Positions 9,463-21,040 of a stretch of 64,000 bases of DNA are shown here, piece by piece. Within the stretch, counting starts at the first letter, position 1. Each line of letters opens with the position of its first letter. A model generated the notes under the pieces. The model saw nothing but the letters and a program-made list of their open reading frames with translations. It was not told the DNA's origin and searched no databases. Source of the stretch: Phycisphaera sp. GTDB taxonomy: Bacteria; Planctomycetota; Phycisphaerae; Phycisphaerales; SM1A02. Made by a program: the position numbers and the translations under genes. The stretch lies in contig WGMP01000012.1 of the NCBI GenBank assembly GCA_016124975.1, positions 163,016 to 227,015 on the forward strand, written 5' to 3'.

Positions 9463-9492
9463 TTGACAAGTTGCTTGAATAGCGTGCAAAAT
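9463..9492 (+). promoter_or_regulatory. rRNA promoter candidate P2
   Basis: A second perfect TTGACA (9463-9468) lies 77 bp downstream of the first. The best -10 match is CAAAAT at 9487-9492 with an 18-bp spacer. Tandem promoters are common before rRNA operons. The -10 element is poor, so confidence is moderate. Confidence 0.4.
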
Positions 9493-9752
9493 GTGTCGCG
9501 AGCGCGGCGCATCAAGCGTGCTGATCCGCTGGATTCTCAGGGCAAAGCCTTGGGTTTCAGCAGGCAGTGACGGTTGGGCGCAGCGTGCATCGCACCGAGA
9601 TATGAGCACTAGGCGACTGCGCGTTTCATGCAGCAGGTCGAGCCTCCAATGGCAACAGTCATCGGCGTCTCTCCTGGGCATCGAATGCGTTGGCCCCATC
9701 ATGCAAGTGGGGCCGTGATCAAAGACCGCTGTTGTGACCCGTCGAAAGGCGA

Positions 9753-9775
9753 GCCACGGCATTCGGTAGACGCGA
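9753..9775 (+). other. 5' arm of pre-23S processing stem
   Basis: GCCACGG-catt-CGGTAGACGCGA pairs with TCGCGTCTACCG-gctt-CCGTGGC at 12531-12553. Two perfect helices of 12 and 7 bp are separated by a symmetric 4-nt internal loop. They bracket the mature 23S ends exactly, as RNase III stems do. This fixes the 23S boundaries and shows that it is transcribed without an upstream 16S. Confidence 0.85.
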
Positions 9776-12530
<2,755 letters not shown>

Positions 12531-12553
12531 TCGCGTCTACCGGCTTCCGTGGC
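12531..12553 (+). other. 3' arm of pre-23S processing stem
   Basis: This is the complement of 9753-9775. It closes the precursor helix around the 23S rRNA. The spacer from here to the 5S gene is about 107 nt and contains a small AGAACCGAAAGGTTCT hairpin. Confidence 0.85.
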
Positions 12554-12660
12554 CCCGATCGGGGTTCACAGCCGGAGTCGCCAGTGCGCATGTCAGGTGC
12601 GATGGAAGACACACAATGCTGCTATTCAGCCTTGCAGAACCGAAAGGTTCTTCAAGGATT

Positions 12661-12768
12661 TGTCGGTGACCATAGGCAAGGGGTCACACCTGTTCCCATC
12701 CCGAACACAGAAGTTAAGCTCTTGCCGCCGATGATACTGCTCAGCGGGAAAGTAGGTTATCGCCGACT
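12661..12768 (+). rRNA. 5S ribosomal RNA
   Basis: The sequence contains the conserved CCCATCCCGAACACAGAAGT block, and its ends pair (TGTCGGTGA with TCGCCGACT). It follows the 23S gene on the same strand and is expected to come from the same transcript. Confidence 0.95.
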
Positions 12769-12772
12769 TTAT

Positions 12773-12810
12773 GAACAACGCCAGGGTAAACCCTGGCGTT
12801 GTTCTTTTTT
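12773..12810 (+). terminator. intrinsic terminator of the 23S-5S operon
   Basis: A perfect 14-bp stem, GAACAACGCCAGGG/CCCTGGCGTTGTTC with a TAAA loop, is followed by six T residues at 12805-12810. It lies four bases after the 5S end and is the best intrinsic terminator in the window. Confidence 0.93.
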
Positions 12811-13437
12811 ACCCTGTTCTCTTTGGCTGAGAGTCAGTGACTCGTTCTCCTGCGGCGGGCATCCGCCTGCGCAGTCGTTCCTCGCGCAGCTGGGCGGCGG
12901 GGTCCCTTCGTGCAGGCAGAGCGGTGTCGCGGGTTCTGCTCGAGCCGAAGGCCGGGACTGCGCTGTCCGAGACATTCGATCTGCCGTCGAGGTTCCCCTC
13001 GGCGGTGGAGTGCGCGTGACCCTTCCAGCGTTCCAAGCATGTCAGTCCTAGGCGTCGGCCACTCGCGTCAGCTGCGGGCGGATCATCGGTGTCGTGCCTG
13101 CTTTGCGCGGGGGCGGCGAGTTGCAGAACCGTCGCGATGGCGTTGATTGGGCAATCCCGCTCGTTCGAGCGGGGAAGGGTGCAGCGGCCTTTCAGTCAGA
13201 AAGCAGTCGGTTTTTCGATGCCTCCCATTTGAAAGCCTCATCGACACTTGATTCCGCGTAGACTTTCCGCGTGCGGCGAGCTGCGGAAAGCGCTCGACAA
13301 TCTCCGTCCTGCCTCGAGACGGTGTATGGTCTCCAGTTCGAACCGCGTGTGCGGCTCGAGGGGCCATCGAGGCCGCGACCGATCGGCGTCGAGTCGCGAT
13401 GTTCTTCCAGATGGGGCTGGGAGTGTGCACTGTGCCG
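12811..13437. other. intergenic, no gene seen
   Basis: The 627 bp between the rRNA terminator and the first RRM gene contain only short overlapping frames without recognisable products. The promoter of the RRM gene should lie near the 3' end of this stretch; I see no convincing -35/-10 pair. Confidence 0.4.
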
Positions 13438-14037
13438 ATGTTCAAGATCTATGTGGGAAATCTCGACCCGCGCGTGACAATCGCCCAGGTTCGGGAGATC
13501 TTCTCTCCATTCGCCACCATCGAGGATGCTGTCCTTGTCTCCGATTCGAAGACGGGCAAGCTGAAGGGCTTTGCCATCGTCATGATCCGTGACGAGGAGA
13601 TCGGTCGGGCCGCAGTCAAGGCGACCCAGGGCAAGCGGCTGCTCGGCAAGACGCTGACGATCAACGAGGTGATGAAGAAGGGCGCCGCTGCGGCAAAGGC
13701 GGCGAAGGAGATCAGGCAGGGACCGTTCGGCCCGCACTTCAATCGCCAGGGTGGCGGCCGCGCAGGCGGCGGTCGGGGCGGCCTGCGTCGGGGACAGAAC
13801 AGGGGGCCCCGTGGTCCGTCTTCTGGCTTTGGCGCATCAGGTGGGGGGTTTGCCTCGGGACTCGGCGGGCCTGGCGCACAGTCGTTCCGTCCCATGGACC
13901 GTCCCGTGGACCGTCCCGTGGACCGTCCCATGGACCGTCCAAGCGGCGCTCCTCCGCAGCGCTTCGACCCATCTCGTCCGCCATCTGACGAGCGGTCACA
14001 CGGAACCGAGTCAGGCGACGCGAGTCGGCCGGAGTGA
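13438..14037 (+). CDS. RRM-domain RNA-binding protein with Gly/Arg-rich tail
   Basis: The 199-residue protein has a single RRM at 1-80 with RNP2 IYVGNL (3-8) and an RNP1-like KGFAIVMI near 43. A linker and an RGG-like tail (GGGRAGGGRGGLRRG) follow, then a fourfold (M/V)DRP repeat encoded by a 12-bp tandem repeat at 13894-13941. RRM proteins of this size bind single-stranded RNA and are often cold-induced. ATG 13438 gives MFKIYVGNL, matching the start of the second RRM gene; an upstream in-frame ATG at 13399 would add 13 unconserved residues. The RNP1 lacks the usual aromatic pair (AIV in place of GFxF), so binding may differ from its paralogue. Confidence 0.85.
   Translation: MFKIYVGNLDPRVTIAQVREIFSPFATIEDAVLVSDSKTGKLKGFAIVMIRDEEIGRAAVKATQGKRLLGKTLTINEVMKKGAAAAKAAKEIRQGPFGPHFNRQGGGRAGGGRGGLRRGQNRGPRGPSSGFGASGGGFASGLGGPGAQSFRPMDRPVDRPVDRPMDRPSGAPPQRFDPSRPPSDERSHGTESGDASRPE
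13894..13941 (+). repeat. 12-bp coding repeat, four units
   Basis: Four copies of (A/G)TGGACCGTCC(C/A) encode MDRPVDRPVDRPMDRP in the tail of the first RRM protein. Being a multiple of three, copy-number change keeps the frame. Confidence 0.9.
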
Positions 14038-14119
14038 TCTGAAGGCGACCAGCTCCTTCTGCATCAGGCGGTGTGCCCGTGTGCTGAGTGTCGGGAATGG
14101 CCGCGTCACCCAGCGACTG

Positions 14120-14174
14120 CGGTTCACCCATAGTTCAACCATGGTTCAACCATGCTTCAGGCATGTTTCAAGCA
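14120..14174 (+). repeat. 11-bp tandem repeat, five units
   Basis: Five units of 11 bp run in succession, each containing TTCA at the same place: CGGTTCACCCA, TAGTTCAACCA, TGGTTCAACCA, TGCTTCAGGCA, TGTTTCAAGCA. The array lies between the convergent ends of the two RRM genes. The spacing is about one helical turn, so each TTCA faces the same side of the DNA. Confidence 0.8.
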
Positions 14175-14340
14175 TGGTTTTGGGTTCCGCCCGTGGAGTC
14201 CGTGCATTTCAGACGATCGGTGGGTCTGGAGCTTGGGATCGCAGATCTAGGGATCTCACGGGTCGGGCCGTTCGTTCGCGGCGTTCGGCACCCGTGATGT
14301 GCCAGCCAACCGGCACGGTCTTCGACGACGAGCAACGCTC

Positions 14341-14379
14341 CGAAATGAAACGCGCGCGCACCGAATGGTGCGCGCGCGT
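14341..14379 (-). terminator. terminator of the second RRM gene
   Basis: Read on the minus strand, a 13-bp stem of ACGCGCGCGCACC type (loop ATTC) at 14379-14350 is followed by TTTCATTTC. It lies 31 bp after the stop of the RRM gene that ends at 14410. Confidence 0.7.
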
Positions 14380-14409
14380 CACGGATGTTGATTGAGGGCG
14401 ACTGGCTGA

Positions 14410-14898
14410 TCACCAGTCGCTGTCGAAGCGCTGCTCGCGACGGCTGTCGCGATCGCGATCCTGCTCACGACCGCCGCGGCCACCACCGCCGCCGCCGCCG
14501 CCGCCACCACCGTAGCCGCCGCGGCCACCGCCGCCGCCGCCACCGAAGCCGCCACGGCCACCGCCGCCGCCACCGTAGCCGCCACGGCCACCGCCGCCGC
14601 CACCGAAGCCGCCGCCACCACCACCGCCGCCGAAGCCGCCGCCTGGACGCGGAGCGCGGGGCTGCGCCTCATTGACGACAAGGGCGCGGCCCTCGAAGTC
14701 CTTGCCATTCAGGTTCTCGATGGCGGCCTGTCCGGCCTCCTTCGAGCCCATGGTCACGAAGCCGAAGCCGCGCGAGCGTCCGGTCTCGCGATCGGTTCCG
14801 ATGAACACATCCAGCACCTCACCATGCGCAGAGAAGATTTCACGAAGGCCATCTGGCGTCGTACGATAATTGAGATTTCCGACAAAGATCTTGAACAT
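14410..14898 (-). CDS. glycine-rich RRM RNA-binding protein
   Basis: The 162-residue protein has one RRM (RNP2 IFVGNL at 4-9, RNP1 RGFGFVTM near 45) followed by a Gly-rich tail with [15 protein letters not shown] repeats and a charged end ([16 protein letters not shown]). It matches the architecture of the Rbp proteins of cyanobacteria and of plant glycine-rich RNA-binding proteins, which are cold- or stress-induced and act on mRNA. The start ATG 14898 has a perfect AGGAGG at six-base spacing. It converges with the other RRM gene, from which it may derive by duplication. Confidence 0.92.
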   Translation of the reverse strand: MFKIFVGNLNYRTTPDGLREIFSAHGEVLDVFIGTDRETGRSRGFGFVTMGSKEAGQAAIENLNGKDFEGRALVVNEAQPRAPRPGGGFGGGGGGGGFGGGGGGRGGYGGGGGGRGGFGGGGGGGRGGYGGGGGGGGGGGRGGREQDRDRDSRREQRFDSDW

Positions 14899-15075
14899 GT
14901 CTGGCCTCCTAGGCCAGTTTCGCGCCCTGTGATGCCCGTGGGCAGCCAAGGCCGTAGTGAACTCGCGACGCGCAGGGGACTGACAGTCAGTGGTGCGGTC
15001 AACCGCGGATGATACCGTCTTTCTGTCTGTCAAGGCCACCCAACACCCCGATTTGGGGCAGGTTACACTTTGGGG

Positions 15076-16731
15076 ATGGCATTTCTCGAGGTGAAGAGCC
15101 CCCGTTGGACGAGGCGGATCGACTTCGGATCTGACCCGATTTCGGTCGGGAGGCACCCTGACAACCAGATCCAGTTCAACGACGACGGGCTGAGCCGCAA
15201 GCACTGCGTCTTCGAAAGGCGGCCCGACGGCTGGTGGGTGCAGGACCTTGGTTCTCGGAACGGAACCAAGGTCAACGGCGTCCGGGTCGCCAACGCGTCC
15301 CTCACGGCAGGGGATGTCGTTCGCGTCGGGAACCTCGAGATTCGCTTCATGGCGCCCGAGGCCCCCGCATCCACGGCAGGCCGCGCGGGCGGGAACACAG
15401 GCGCCGCGACGGTCGACGAGTCCAGACAGGACGCGACGGGCTACGAGGCGGCGATCAGGCGCGTGTGCGAAGCGGCGCTCTCGAAGCAGTTCGGCCAATC
15501 CGACATCGCACTCGTCGATGCTCGAGGCACGGTGCTGCACGCGGCGTCTGGTGCGAACGACGCGATGCCTGCTGAGAGCGTTCGGCTGATGCGGCTCCTG
15601 CTCCTCGCGTGCTTCCGTTCGAGGGCGAGCGATCTGCACGTGGAACCCAAGGCGGACAAGGCGACGGTGCGCATACGCGTCGACGGGGTGATGGTCACCC
15701 TGGTCGAGGATCTGCCGACCGAGGTGTTCCGCCGGCTGATCGGGGTGACGCGCGTTCTCTGCCAGTTCGACCAGAGCGTCAAGGCGGAGGTGCTCGACGG
15801 GCACTTCAGCGTCGAGGTGAAGCAGCGGCGCGTCGACTATCGCGTGAGCCTCACGCCTGCCGTGCACGGAATGAAGCTGGTCCTGCGCGTGCTCGATCCC
15901 GCGAACGCGCCGAGCAGGCTGCATGAGCTCGGGATGCTGCCCTGGATGTATGAGAAGCTCAGGACGGTGTGCAACCGCGACGCTGGGCTTGTCCTCGCGT
16001 GCGGCCCGACGGGCTCGGGAAAGACAACCACGCTCTACTCCTGTCTGCGGGAGATCGACCTCGAGCAGCGCAACGCGATCACGATCGAGGATCCGGTCGA
16101 GTACCAGATCGAGGGAGCGACGCAGATTCCCATCGATTCGAAGCAGGGGCATACCTTCGGCGGACTGCTCCGCTCGATCTTGCGACAGGATCCCGACGTG
16201 ATCCTGGTCGGTGAGATCCGCGACGCCGAGACGGCGAATGTGGCGATGCAGGCCGCGATGACGGGTCACCTCGTCTTCTCCACGGTGCATGCACGCGACA
16301 CCATCGGGTCGGTGTTCCGTCTCCTTGACCTCGGGGTCGAGGGCTATCTCGTGGCGAACGCGCTCGACATCGTCATCGCGCAGCGGCTCGTGCGGGTGCT
16401 CTGCCCGACCTGCCGGCGGCAGACGGCGCCGACGCTGGCGCAGCAGCTGAAGATGGGGAAGGGGATCGAGGGCATGGCCACGATCTTCGAGCCTGTCGGC
16501 TGCGACTACTGCCTCGACACGGGCTACTACGGCCGTCGCGCGCTCTTCGAGCTTCTCGAGATGAACGACATGCTTCGCGAGGTGGTCTTGAAGCAGCCTA
16601 CGCCGCAGCAGTTGCGCGAGGTGCTGAAGAGCGGGCTCTTCACCTCGCTGCAGGGATACGGCTTCCAACTGGTCATGAACGGGATCACGAGCTACGACGA
16701 GGTCGAGCGCGTGTCGGGGCCTGAGAATTGA
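15076..16731 (+). CDS. FHA-domain fusion to PilB/GspE-type secretion ATPase
   Basis: The 551-residue protein has an N-terminal FHA domain at 1-95 ([31 protein letters not shown]), which normally binds phosphothreonine. The T2SSE ATPase follows, with Asp box SDLHVEP (185-191), Walker A GPTGSGKT (310-317), Walker [13 protein letters not shown] (372-383), His box [14 protein letters not shown] (396-409) and a C4 zinc site (Cys 443, 446, 476, 479). It probably powers type IV pilus extension or type II secretion, working with the pil platform at 3-9 kb, with FHA giving control by a Ser/Thr kinase. TACACT at 15064-15069 sits six bases before ATG 15076. Confidence 0.9.
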   Translation: MAFLEVKSPRWTRRIDFGSDPISVGRHPDNQIQFNDDGLSRKHCVFERRPDGWWVQDLGSRNGTKVNGVRVANASLTAGDVVRVGNLEIRFMAPEAPASTAGRAGGNTGAATVDESRQDATGYEAAIRRVCEAALSKQFGQSDIALVDARGTVLHAASGANDAMPAESVRLMRLLLLACFRSRASDLHVEPKADKATVRIRVDGVMVTLVEDLPTEVFRRLIGVTRVLCQFDQSVKAEVLDGHFSVEVKQRRVDYRVSLTPAVHGMKLVLRVLDPANAPSRLHELGMLPWMYEKLRTVCNRDAGLVLACGPTGSGKTTTLYSCLREIDLEQRNAITIEDPVEYQIEGATQIPIDSKQGHTFGGLLRSILRQDPDVILVGEIRDAETANVAMQAAMTGHLVFSTVHARDTIGSVFRLLDLGVEGYLVANALDIVIAQRLVRVLCPTCRRQTAPTLAQQLKMGKGIEGMATIFEPVGCDYCLDTGYYGRRALFELLEMNDMLREVVLKQPTPQQLREVLKSGLFTSLQGYGFQLVMNGITSYDEVERVSGPEN

Positions 16732-16736
16732 GCGCC

Positions 16737-17243
16737 ATGCGGCCCTCCGAAGCCTTCGCCGTGCTCGGCATCGAGCCGCGTTTCGAGATCGCGGCGCGCG
16801 AACTGCGCGCCGCGTGGATGCGCCGAGCCGCCGCCGCACACCCCGATGCCGCGGGTGCTGTGGACGAGAGCGCGCGGGTGAACGACGCCATGCGGATTCT
16901 GGCGGACCCGATCCAGCGGGCGCAGGCACTCCTCGAGCTGAGGGGGGGGCGCGTCGCGGGAACCCGTGCGCTGCCGCAGGCCTTCCTGCTCGAGATGATG
17001 GAACTGCGCGAGCGCGCGGATGCCGCTGCAGGCGACTCTGCGGCCATCGCCGCCCTGCGCGCCGAGGCCGCCGATCGTCGTGAAGGCGAGATCGCGCGCA
17101 TCGCGGAGGCGTTCGCCAGCATGAAGGACGGCGCGATCGATGCCGCCGCGATCGAGGACTCGATCCTCGTCATCCGCGCCTTCGATCGGATGGTGGAGCA
17201 GCTGGCGCGCGAGGAGAGCGGCGCGCGGGGAGATGCGCCGTGA
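16737..17243 (+). CDS. hscB: HscB-like J-domain co-chaperone
   Basis: The 168-residue protein has an N-terminal J-like domain with the HPD motif at 35-37 (AAAHPDAAG) and [20 protein letters not shown], which matches the HscB pattern, then a helical C-terminal domain ([14 protein letters not shown]) typical of HscB. HscB delivers the IscU scaffold to the HscA chaperone in Fe-S cluster assembly. No isc genes or hscA are adjacent; the neighbours are pilus and CBS membrane genes. ATG 16737 lies five bases after the upstream stop; a TTG at 16728 is possible. Confidence 0.7.
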   Translation: MRPSEAFAVLGIEPRFEIAARELRAAWMRRAAAAHPDAAGAVDESARVNDAMRILADPIQRAQALLELRGGRVAGTRALPQAFLLEMMELRERADAAAGDSAAIAALRAEAADRREGEIARIAEAFASMKDGAIDAAAIEDSILVIRAFDRMVEQLAREESGARGDAP

Positions 17244-18559
17244 TCGGCGGTGCGATGGGCGATGCGATGCCCGATCTCGCGCGGGAGCTCTGGACCTTTC
17301 CCGAACTCGCGGCGATCGACATCTTTCTCTTCGCGCTGATGGTGCCGCTACTCGCGGTCTACGCGTTCTTCAGCTTCATCGAGACCACTTACTTCGCGCT
17401 CACTCCCGCCGAAAGGCTGTCGCTGCGGCGGGTCTCGCCGCGCGCCGCGGAGATCGTCGAGGGGATGCTCTCGCAGCCGAGGATCCTGCTCGTCGGATCC
17501 ATGCTCGGCGCGCTGCTCGCGAGCACGTCCTACTTCGTCGTCAGCTCGGTGCTGGTCACGCGCTTCGAGTCCTCGGTCGCCGTGTCCGTGGCGCTCGCGG
17601 CGCTCTCGCTGTTCGGGATGGTGCTCGCGGCAGAGGTGCTTCCGAAGCTTGTCGGCAACGCCGACCGCGTGCGATCGGCCCGTTTCGCAGCGCGCCCGAC
17701 CGCGCTGTTCTGCGCGCTGATCGGCCCCGTGGCGCGCGCGCTCGACCGCTTTATCCTCGCGCCGTTCGGACGGCTCACGGCGGCGGCGCCATCGGGCGGC
17801 GTGGTCGATGCCGCGGAGCTGGCGGCGCTCCTCGAGCAGTCGGCGCGTGCGGGTGCGATCGACCTCCGCGAGCGCGAGGCGATCGAGGGGGTCATGCGTC
17901 TCCGCAGGCTGCGCGTGCGGGACGTGATGACCCCGCGCGTCGACATGGCGTATGTCCACGGCGACTCGGACGACGCCGAGATCCTTGCGTGCGCGACAGC
18001 GGCGCGGCTCACGCATCTTCCCGTCGTCGGGAACGGCGTGGACGATGTCCGCGGAGTCCTCCAGCTCAAGCGCTACTTCCTTCCGAGGGACCGTCCCGCG
18101 CGCGCGGAGTGCATCGAGCCTGCGCGGTTCGTGCCCGAGCTTGCCTCGCTCGAGCAACTCCTCGAGCACTTCCGCCGCACGGGAAGCAAACTTGCGATCG
18201 CGGTCGACGAGTATGGCGGCACCGCGGGCATCGTGGCGCTCGAGGACTGCGTCGAGGAGATCGTGGGAGACATCGCAGGCCTTGGAGAGCAGCCCGTCGA
18301 CGCACCCACGGAGGTGGCGGAGGGCGTGTGGAGGATCAGCGGGGAAATGGGCGTGTCGCGATGGAGCGATCTCTTCGGCGCGCGCGTGGTGTCGCCTCGG
18401 TCGAGCACGGTCGCGGGCCTGATCATGCAGCGGCTGTCGCGGCTTGCGCGGGCGGGCGACAGGGTGGAGATCGCGAACCTCGTGCTCGAGGTCGAGTCGG
18501 TCGCGGGCGCGAGGATCGTCAGCGTGCTTGTCTCGCTCCGCGGCGGAGGTGCAGCGTGA
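17240..18559 (+). CDS. CNNM/CorC-like membrane protein (DUF21, CBS pair, CorC_HlyC)
   Basis: The 439-residue protein has a DUF21 membrane domain (helices at about 25-50, 80-105, 115-135, 155-175), then a CBS pair (VRDVMTPRVDMAYV) and a C-terminal CorC_HlyC domain (GGTAGIVALEDCVEEIVGDI, VAGLIMQRL). The family is linked to magnesium/cobalt or sodium export and was formerly called haemolysin C-like. The GTG start overlaps the hscB stop as GTGA. The second DUF21 gene follows with the same overlap, so the two are co-translated. Confidence 0.88.
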   Translation: MIGGAMGDAMPDLARELWTFPELAAIDIFLFALMVPLLAVYAFFSFIETTYFALTPAERLSLRRVSPRAAEIVEGMLSQPRILLVGSMLGALLASTSYFVVSSVLVTRFESSVAVSVALAALSLFGMVLAAEVLPKLVGNADRVRSARFAARPTALFCALIGPVARALDRFILAPFGRLTAAAPSGGVVDAAELAALLEQSARAGAIDLREREAIEGVMRLRRLRVRDVMTPRVDMAYVHGDSDDAEILACATAARLTHLPVVGNGVDDVRGVLQLKRYFLPRDRPARAECIEPARFVPELASLEQLLEHFRRTGSKLAIAVDEYGGTAGIVALEDCVEEIVGDIAGLGEQPVDAPTEVAEGVWRISGEMGVSRWSDLFGARVVSPRSSTVAGLIMQRLSRLARAGDRVEIANLVLEVESVAGARIVSVLVSLRGGGAA

Positions 18560-19563
18560 GCGGTGCGGAGCACATCGTGATGCCCGCGTCGGAACTGGCG
18601 ATGTTCGCCGCCATCGCGCTCGCAGGGATCGGGGCCGCGGGGCTCTTCGCGGGCCTCGAGACGGGCATGTACACGATGTCGCTCGTCCGGCTGTCGGTGC
18701 GGGCCTCGCGCGGCGACAGGTCCGCGGCGAAGCTCGAGCGCGAGAACGCGAGGCCGCGTCGGCTGCTTTCGACGCTGCTCGTCGGGAACGCCATCGCGGG
18801 CTGGCTCGCGAGCTTCGGTGTGTCGCAGATCCTCGATGGGCTCGGCTATGGGCCGCTCGAGGTCGTGCTGCTCGATCTCGTCATCCTGATTCCGCTGGTC
18901 TTCGTGTTCGGCGAGATGCTGCCGAAGGATCTGTTCCGCGTGCATGCCGACCGCTGGATGCCGCGCTTCGCAGGCTTTCTTCACGCCGTTCGGCTGGTGC
19001 TGTGCTCGACGGGGCTCGTCCCTGTCGTGGTCGGGCTCGGCGCGGTCGCAACCCGGCTCTTTGGCGGACGGAGCGTCGAGCGCACCGAATCGCGCGCGCG
19101 AATCGCCGCGATGCTGGCCGAGGGGGCGGGGTCCGAGGGATTGAGCGAGACGCAACTCGGCTTCGCGGACCGAGTGTTCACGATGCGGGAGGTGACGGTG
19201 GGGCAGGAGATGCGGCCGTGGCGGAGCGTCGCCTCGATTCCCGAGACCTGCTCCGGCGAGCAGCGGGCCCGCGTCTTCCTGCAGTCGTCCGCCAGCCGGC
19301 TCCCTGTCGTTGCGTCGGATGGCCGCATCGTCGGGACCGTGGCCGCGGTCGATCACCTCGCCGCCCCCGAGGCGACGAACGCGGCGATCATGCAGCCTGC
19401 CCTCCATCTGGCGTCGAGAATGTCTGCGCTCGAGGCGATCCAGGCGATGCGTCGCGAGCGCGTGCAGCTTGCGATCGTGGCGGACAAGGCCGACCGACCG
19501 CTGGGGATCGTCTCCATGAAGGATCTTGTCGAGCCTCTGGTGGGTGATCTGGCGGTCTGGTAG
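18556..19563 (+). CDS. second CNNM-like membrane protein (DUF21 plus CBS)
   Basis: The 335-residue paralogue of the preceding protein has a DUF21 domain with membrane helices (MFAAIALAGIGAAGLFAGLE; VVLLDLVILIPLVFVFGEML) followed by a CBS-like region ending GIVSMKDLVEPLVGDLAVW. It lacks the CorC_HlyC domain. GTG 18556 has GGAGG at six-base spacing and overlaps the upstream stop by four bases. The tandem pair, one full and one short, suggests a hetero-oligomeric ion transporter. No gene follows before the tRNA promoter. Confidence 0.85.
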   Translation: MSGAEHIVMPASELAMFAAIALAGIGAAGLFAGLETGMYTMSLVRLSVRASRGDRSAAKLERENARPRRLLSTLLVGNAIAGWLASFGVSQILDGLGYGPLEVVLLDLVILIPLVFVFGEMLPKDLFRVHADRWMPRFAGFLHAVRLVLCSTGLVPVVVGLGAVATRLFGGRSVERTESRARIAAMLAEGAGSEGLSETQLGFADRVFTMREVTVGQEMRPWRSVASIPETCSGEQRARVFLQSSASRLPVVASDGRIVGTVAAVDHLAAPEATNAAIMQPALHLASRMSALEAIQAMRRERVQLAIVADKADRPLGIVSMKDLVEPLVGDLAVW

Positions 19564-19610
19564 GCGCAGGGGGGCGGGCGGCCGCGGTGCGGCGGGGCCT
19601 TCGGGCAAGG

Positions 19611-19639
19611 TTGCGGTGCCGAGGGGCCTCGGCTATACT
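19611..19639 (+). promoter_or_regulatory. promoter of tRNA-Ile
   Basis: TTGCGG (19611-19616), a 17-bp spacer and TATACT (19634-19639) predict a start near 19646, about 20 nt before the tRNA. Confidence 0.7.
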
Positions 19640-19665
19640 CGGCGGTCCGCCATTCGGCGGAATGC

Positions 19666-19739
19666 GCGCTAGTAGCTCAGCTGGCTAGAGCACACCCCTG
19701 ATAAGGGTGAGGTCGAAGGTTCGAGTCCTTTCTGGCGCA
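19666..19739 (+). tRNA. tRNA-Ile (GAT anticodon)
   Basis: A complete cloverleaf: acceptor GCGCTAG/CTGGCGC, D stem GCTC/GAGC, anticodon stem CACCC/GGGTG with loop CTGATAA (anticodon GAT at 19700-19702), T arm with TTCGAGT and discriminator A. No CCA is encoded. It stands alone, not inside an rRNA spacer where tRNA-Ile(GAT) often lies. Confidence 0.95.
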
Positions 19740-19758
19740 TCTTGATCGGAACGCGAGG

Positions 19759-19791
19759 CAGCCGCCCAAACGGGCGGCTGTCCGTGTTTTT
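19759..19791 (+). terminator. terminator of tRNA-Ile
   Basis: A 9-bp stem, CAGCCGCCC/GGGCGGCTG with loop AAAC, is followed by TCCGTGTTTTT. It begins 20 bp after the tRNA. Confidence 0.8.
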
Positions 19792-19924
19792 GGAACCCGC
19801 GCCGAGGGGAGCCCGACCCTGTCGCGGGGGCCCGTGCCTGCGGGTCTCAGCCGCTATCATCTCCGCCCCTCCCGCATCGTCGGGAGCGAAACCCCACGCC
19901 GAAATTCAACGGAGCCACCGCCAC

Positions 19925-20920
19925 ATGCGTCGCGCGAAGATCTCGATCATCGGAGCAGGAAACACGGGAGCCGCCTGCGCTGTCTGGGCCGCCTCGAAGG
20001 AACTCGCGGACATCGTCCTCATCGACATCAACGACGGCGTCGCGAAGGGCAAGGCGCTCGATCTCTACGAGAGCGCGCCGATCGAAGGCTTCGACTGCAA
20101 GATCGAGGGCGGCAGCGACTACGCGCTCATCAAGGACAGCGACATCGTCGTGATCACCGCTGGCCTTCCGCGCAAGCCGGGCATGAGCCGCGACGACCTG
20201 ATCGTGACGAACATGAAGATCGTCTCGGAGGTCGCCGAGAAGGTCGCCCAGAACGCGCCGAACTCGATCATCATCGTCCTCTCGAACCCGCTCGACGCGA
20301 TGGTCTACACCGCGTGGAAGAGCTCGGGCTTCCCGGCGCACCGCGTCCTCGGCCAGGCAGGCTGCCTTGACGTGGCCCGCTTCCGCGCGTTCCTTTCGCT
20401 CGAGCTCGGTTGCTCGATCGAGGACATCCAGGCGCTTCTTCTCGGCGGGCACGGCGACGACATGGTTCCGCTTCCGCGCTTCACGAGCGTGCACGGCATC
20501 CCGATCGACCAGCTCCTCCCGAAGGAGACGATCGACAAGTGCGTGCAGCGCGCGAAGGTCGGCGGCGGAGAGATCGTCCAGCTCATGGGCACCTCGGCCT
20601 ACTACGCCCCCGCGTCGGGCGTGATCCAGATGGCCGAGGCCATCATCAAGGACAAGAAGCGCATCCTCCCGTGCGCCGCGTACTGCGAGGACGCGTTCGG
20701 TGTCGCTCCGGGCGCCAAGGGCGCTGGGTACTTCGTCGGCGTTCCGTGCGTGCTCGGAAAGGGCGGCATGGAGCGGATCGTCGAGATCAAGATGAACGCC
20801 GACGAGCAGGCGCTCTTCAACGAGAGCGCGCAGCATGTGAAGGACCTCGTCAAGGTCGTGAAGGACCTCGCCGCCAAGCCGAACGAGCAGGGGCAGCCGA
20901 GCTTCCCGAAGCTCGTCTGA
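19925..20920 (+). CDS. mdh: malate dehydrogenase (LDH-like type)
   Basis: The 331-residue protein interconverts malate and oxaloacetate with NAD in the TCA cycle. It has the Rossmann motif GAGNTG (10-15), the mobile-loop arginines in RKPGMSRDD, the Asn in LSNPLD and the catalytic pair in GGHGDDM. It belongs to the lactate-dehydrogenase-like group of bacterial MDHs; the loop RKPG with its extra arginine favours malate over lactate. ATG 19925 is preceded by GGAG about ten bases upstream. A GC hairpin follows the stop. It forms a single-gene unit. Confidence 0.96.
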   Translation: MRRAKISIIGAGNTGAACAVWAASKELADIVLIDINDGVAKGKALDLYESAPIEGFDCKIEGGSDYALIKDSDIVVITAGLPRKPGMSRDDLIVTNMKIVSEVAEKVAQNAPNSIIIVLSNPLDAMVYTAWKSSGFPAHRVLGQAGCLDVARFRAFLSLELGCSIEDIQALLLGGHGDDMVPLPRFTSVHGIPIDQLLPKETIDKCVQRAKVGGGEIVQLMGTSAYYAPASGVIQMAEAIIKDKKRILPCAAYCEDAFGVAPGAKGAGYFVGVPCVLGKGGMERIVEIKMNADEQALFNESAQHVKDLVKVVKDLAAKPNEQGQPSFPKLV

Positions 20921-20956
20921 GGACGACGGGGCGTCGCGTGGGTCATTCGACACCCG

Positions 20957-20985
20957 CTCGCCCCCGACCCTCGGGCGGGGGCGAG
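20957..20985 (+). terminator. possible mdh terminator
   Basis: A 10-bp arm pair, CTCGCCCCCG/CGGGGGCGAG, lies 37 bp after the mdh stop. It has no T-tract, so it may instead be an mRNA 3' stabiliser. Confidence 0.4.
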
Positions 20986-21040
20986 GCGGCGCGAGTCCCG
21001 AAACTGAAGCAATCGGACCAGGACGGTCGATCTCAGGCAA

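Noticed and set aside
15000..15040. Minus-strand TTGACA...TATCAT promoter for the RRM gene at 14898
   Set aside because: Both hexamers are good, but the spacer is only about 13 bp, too short for a standard sigma-70 promoter, so I did not list it.
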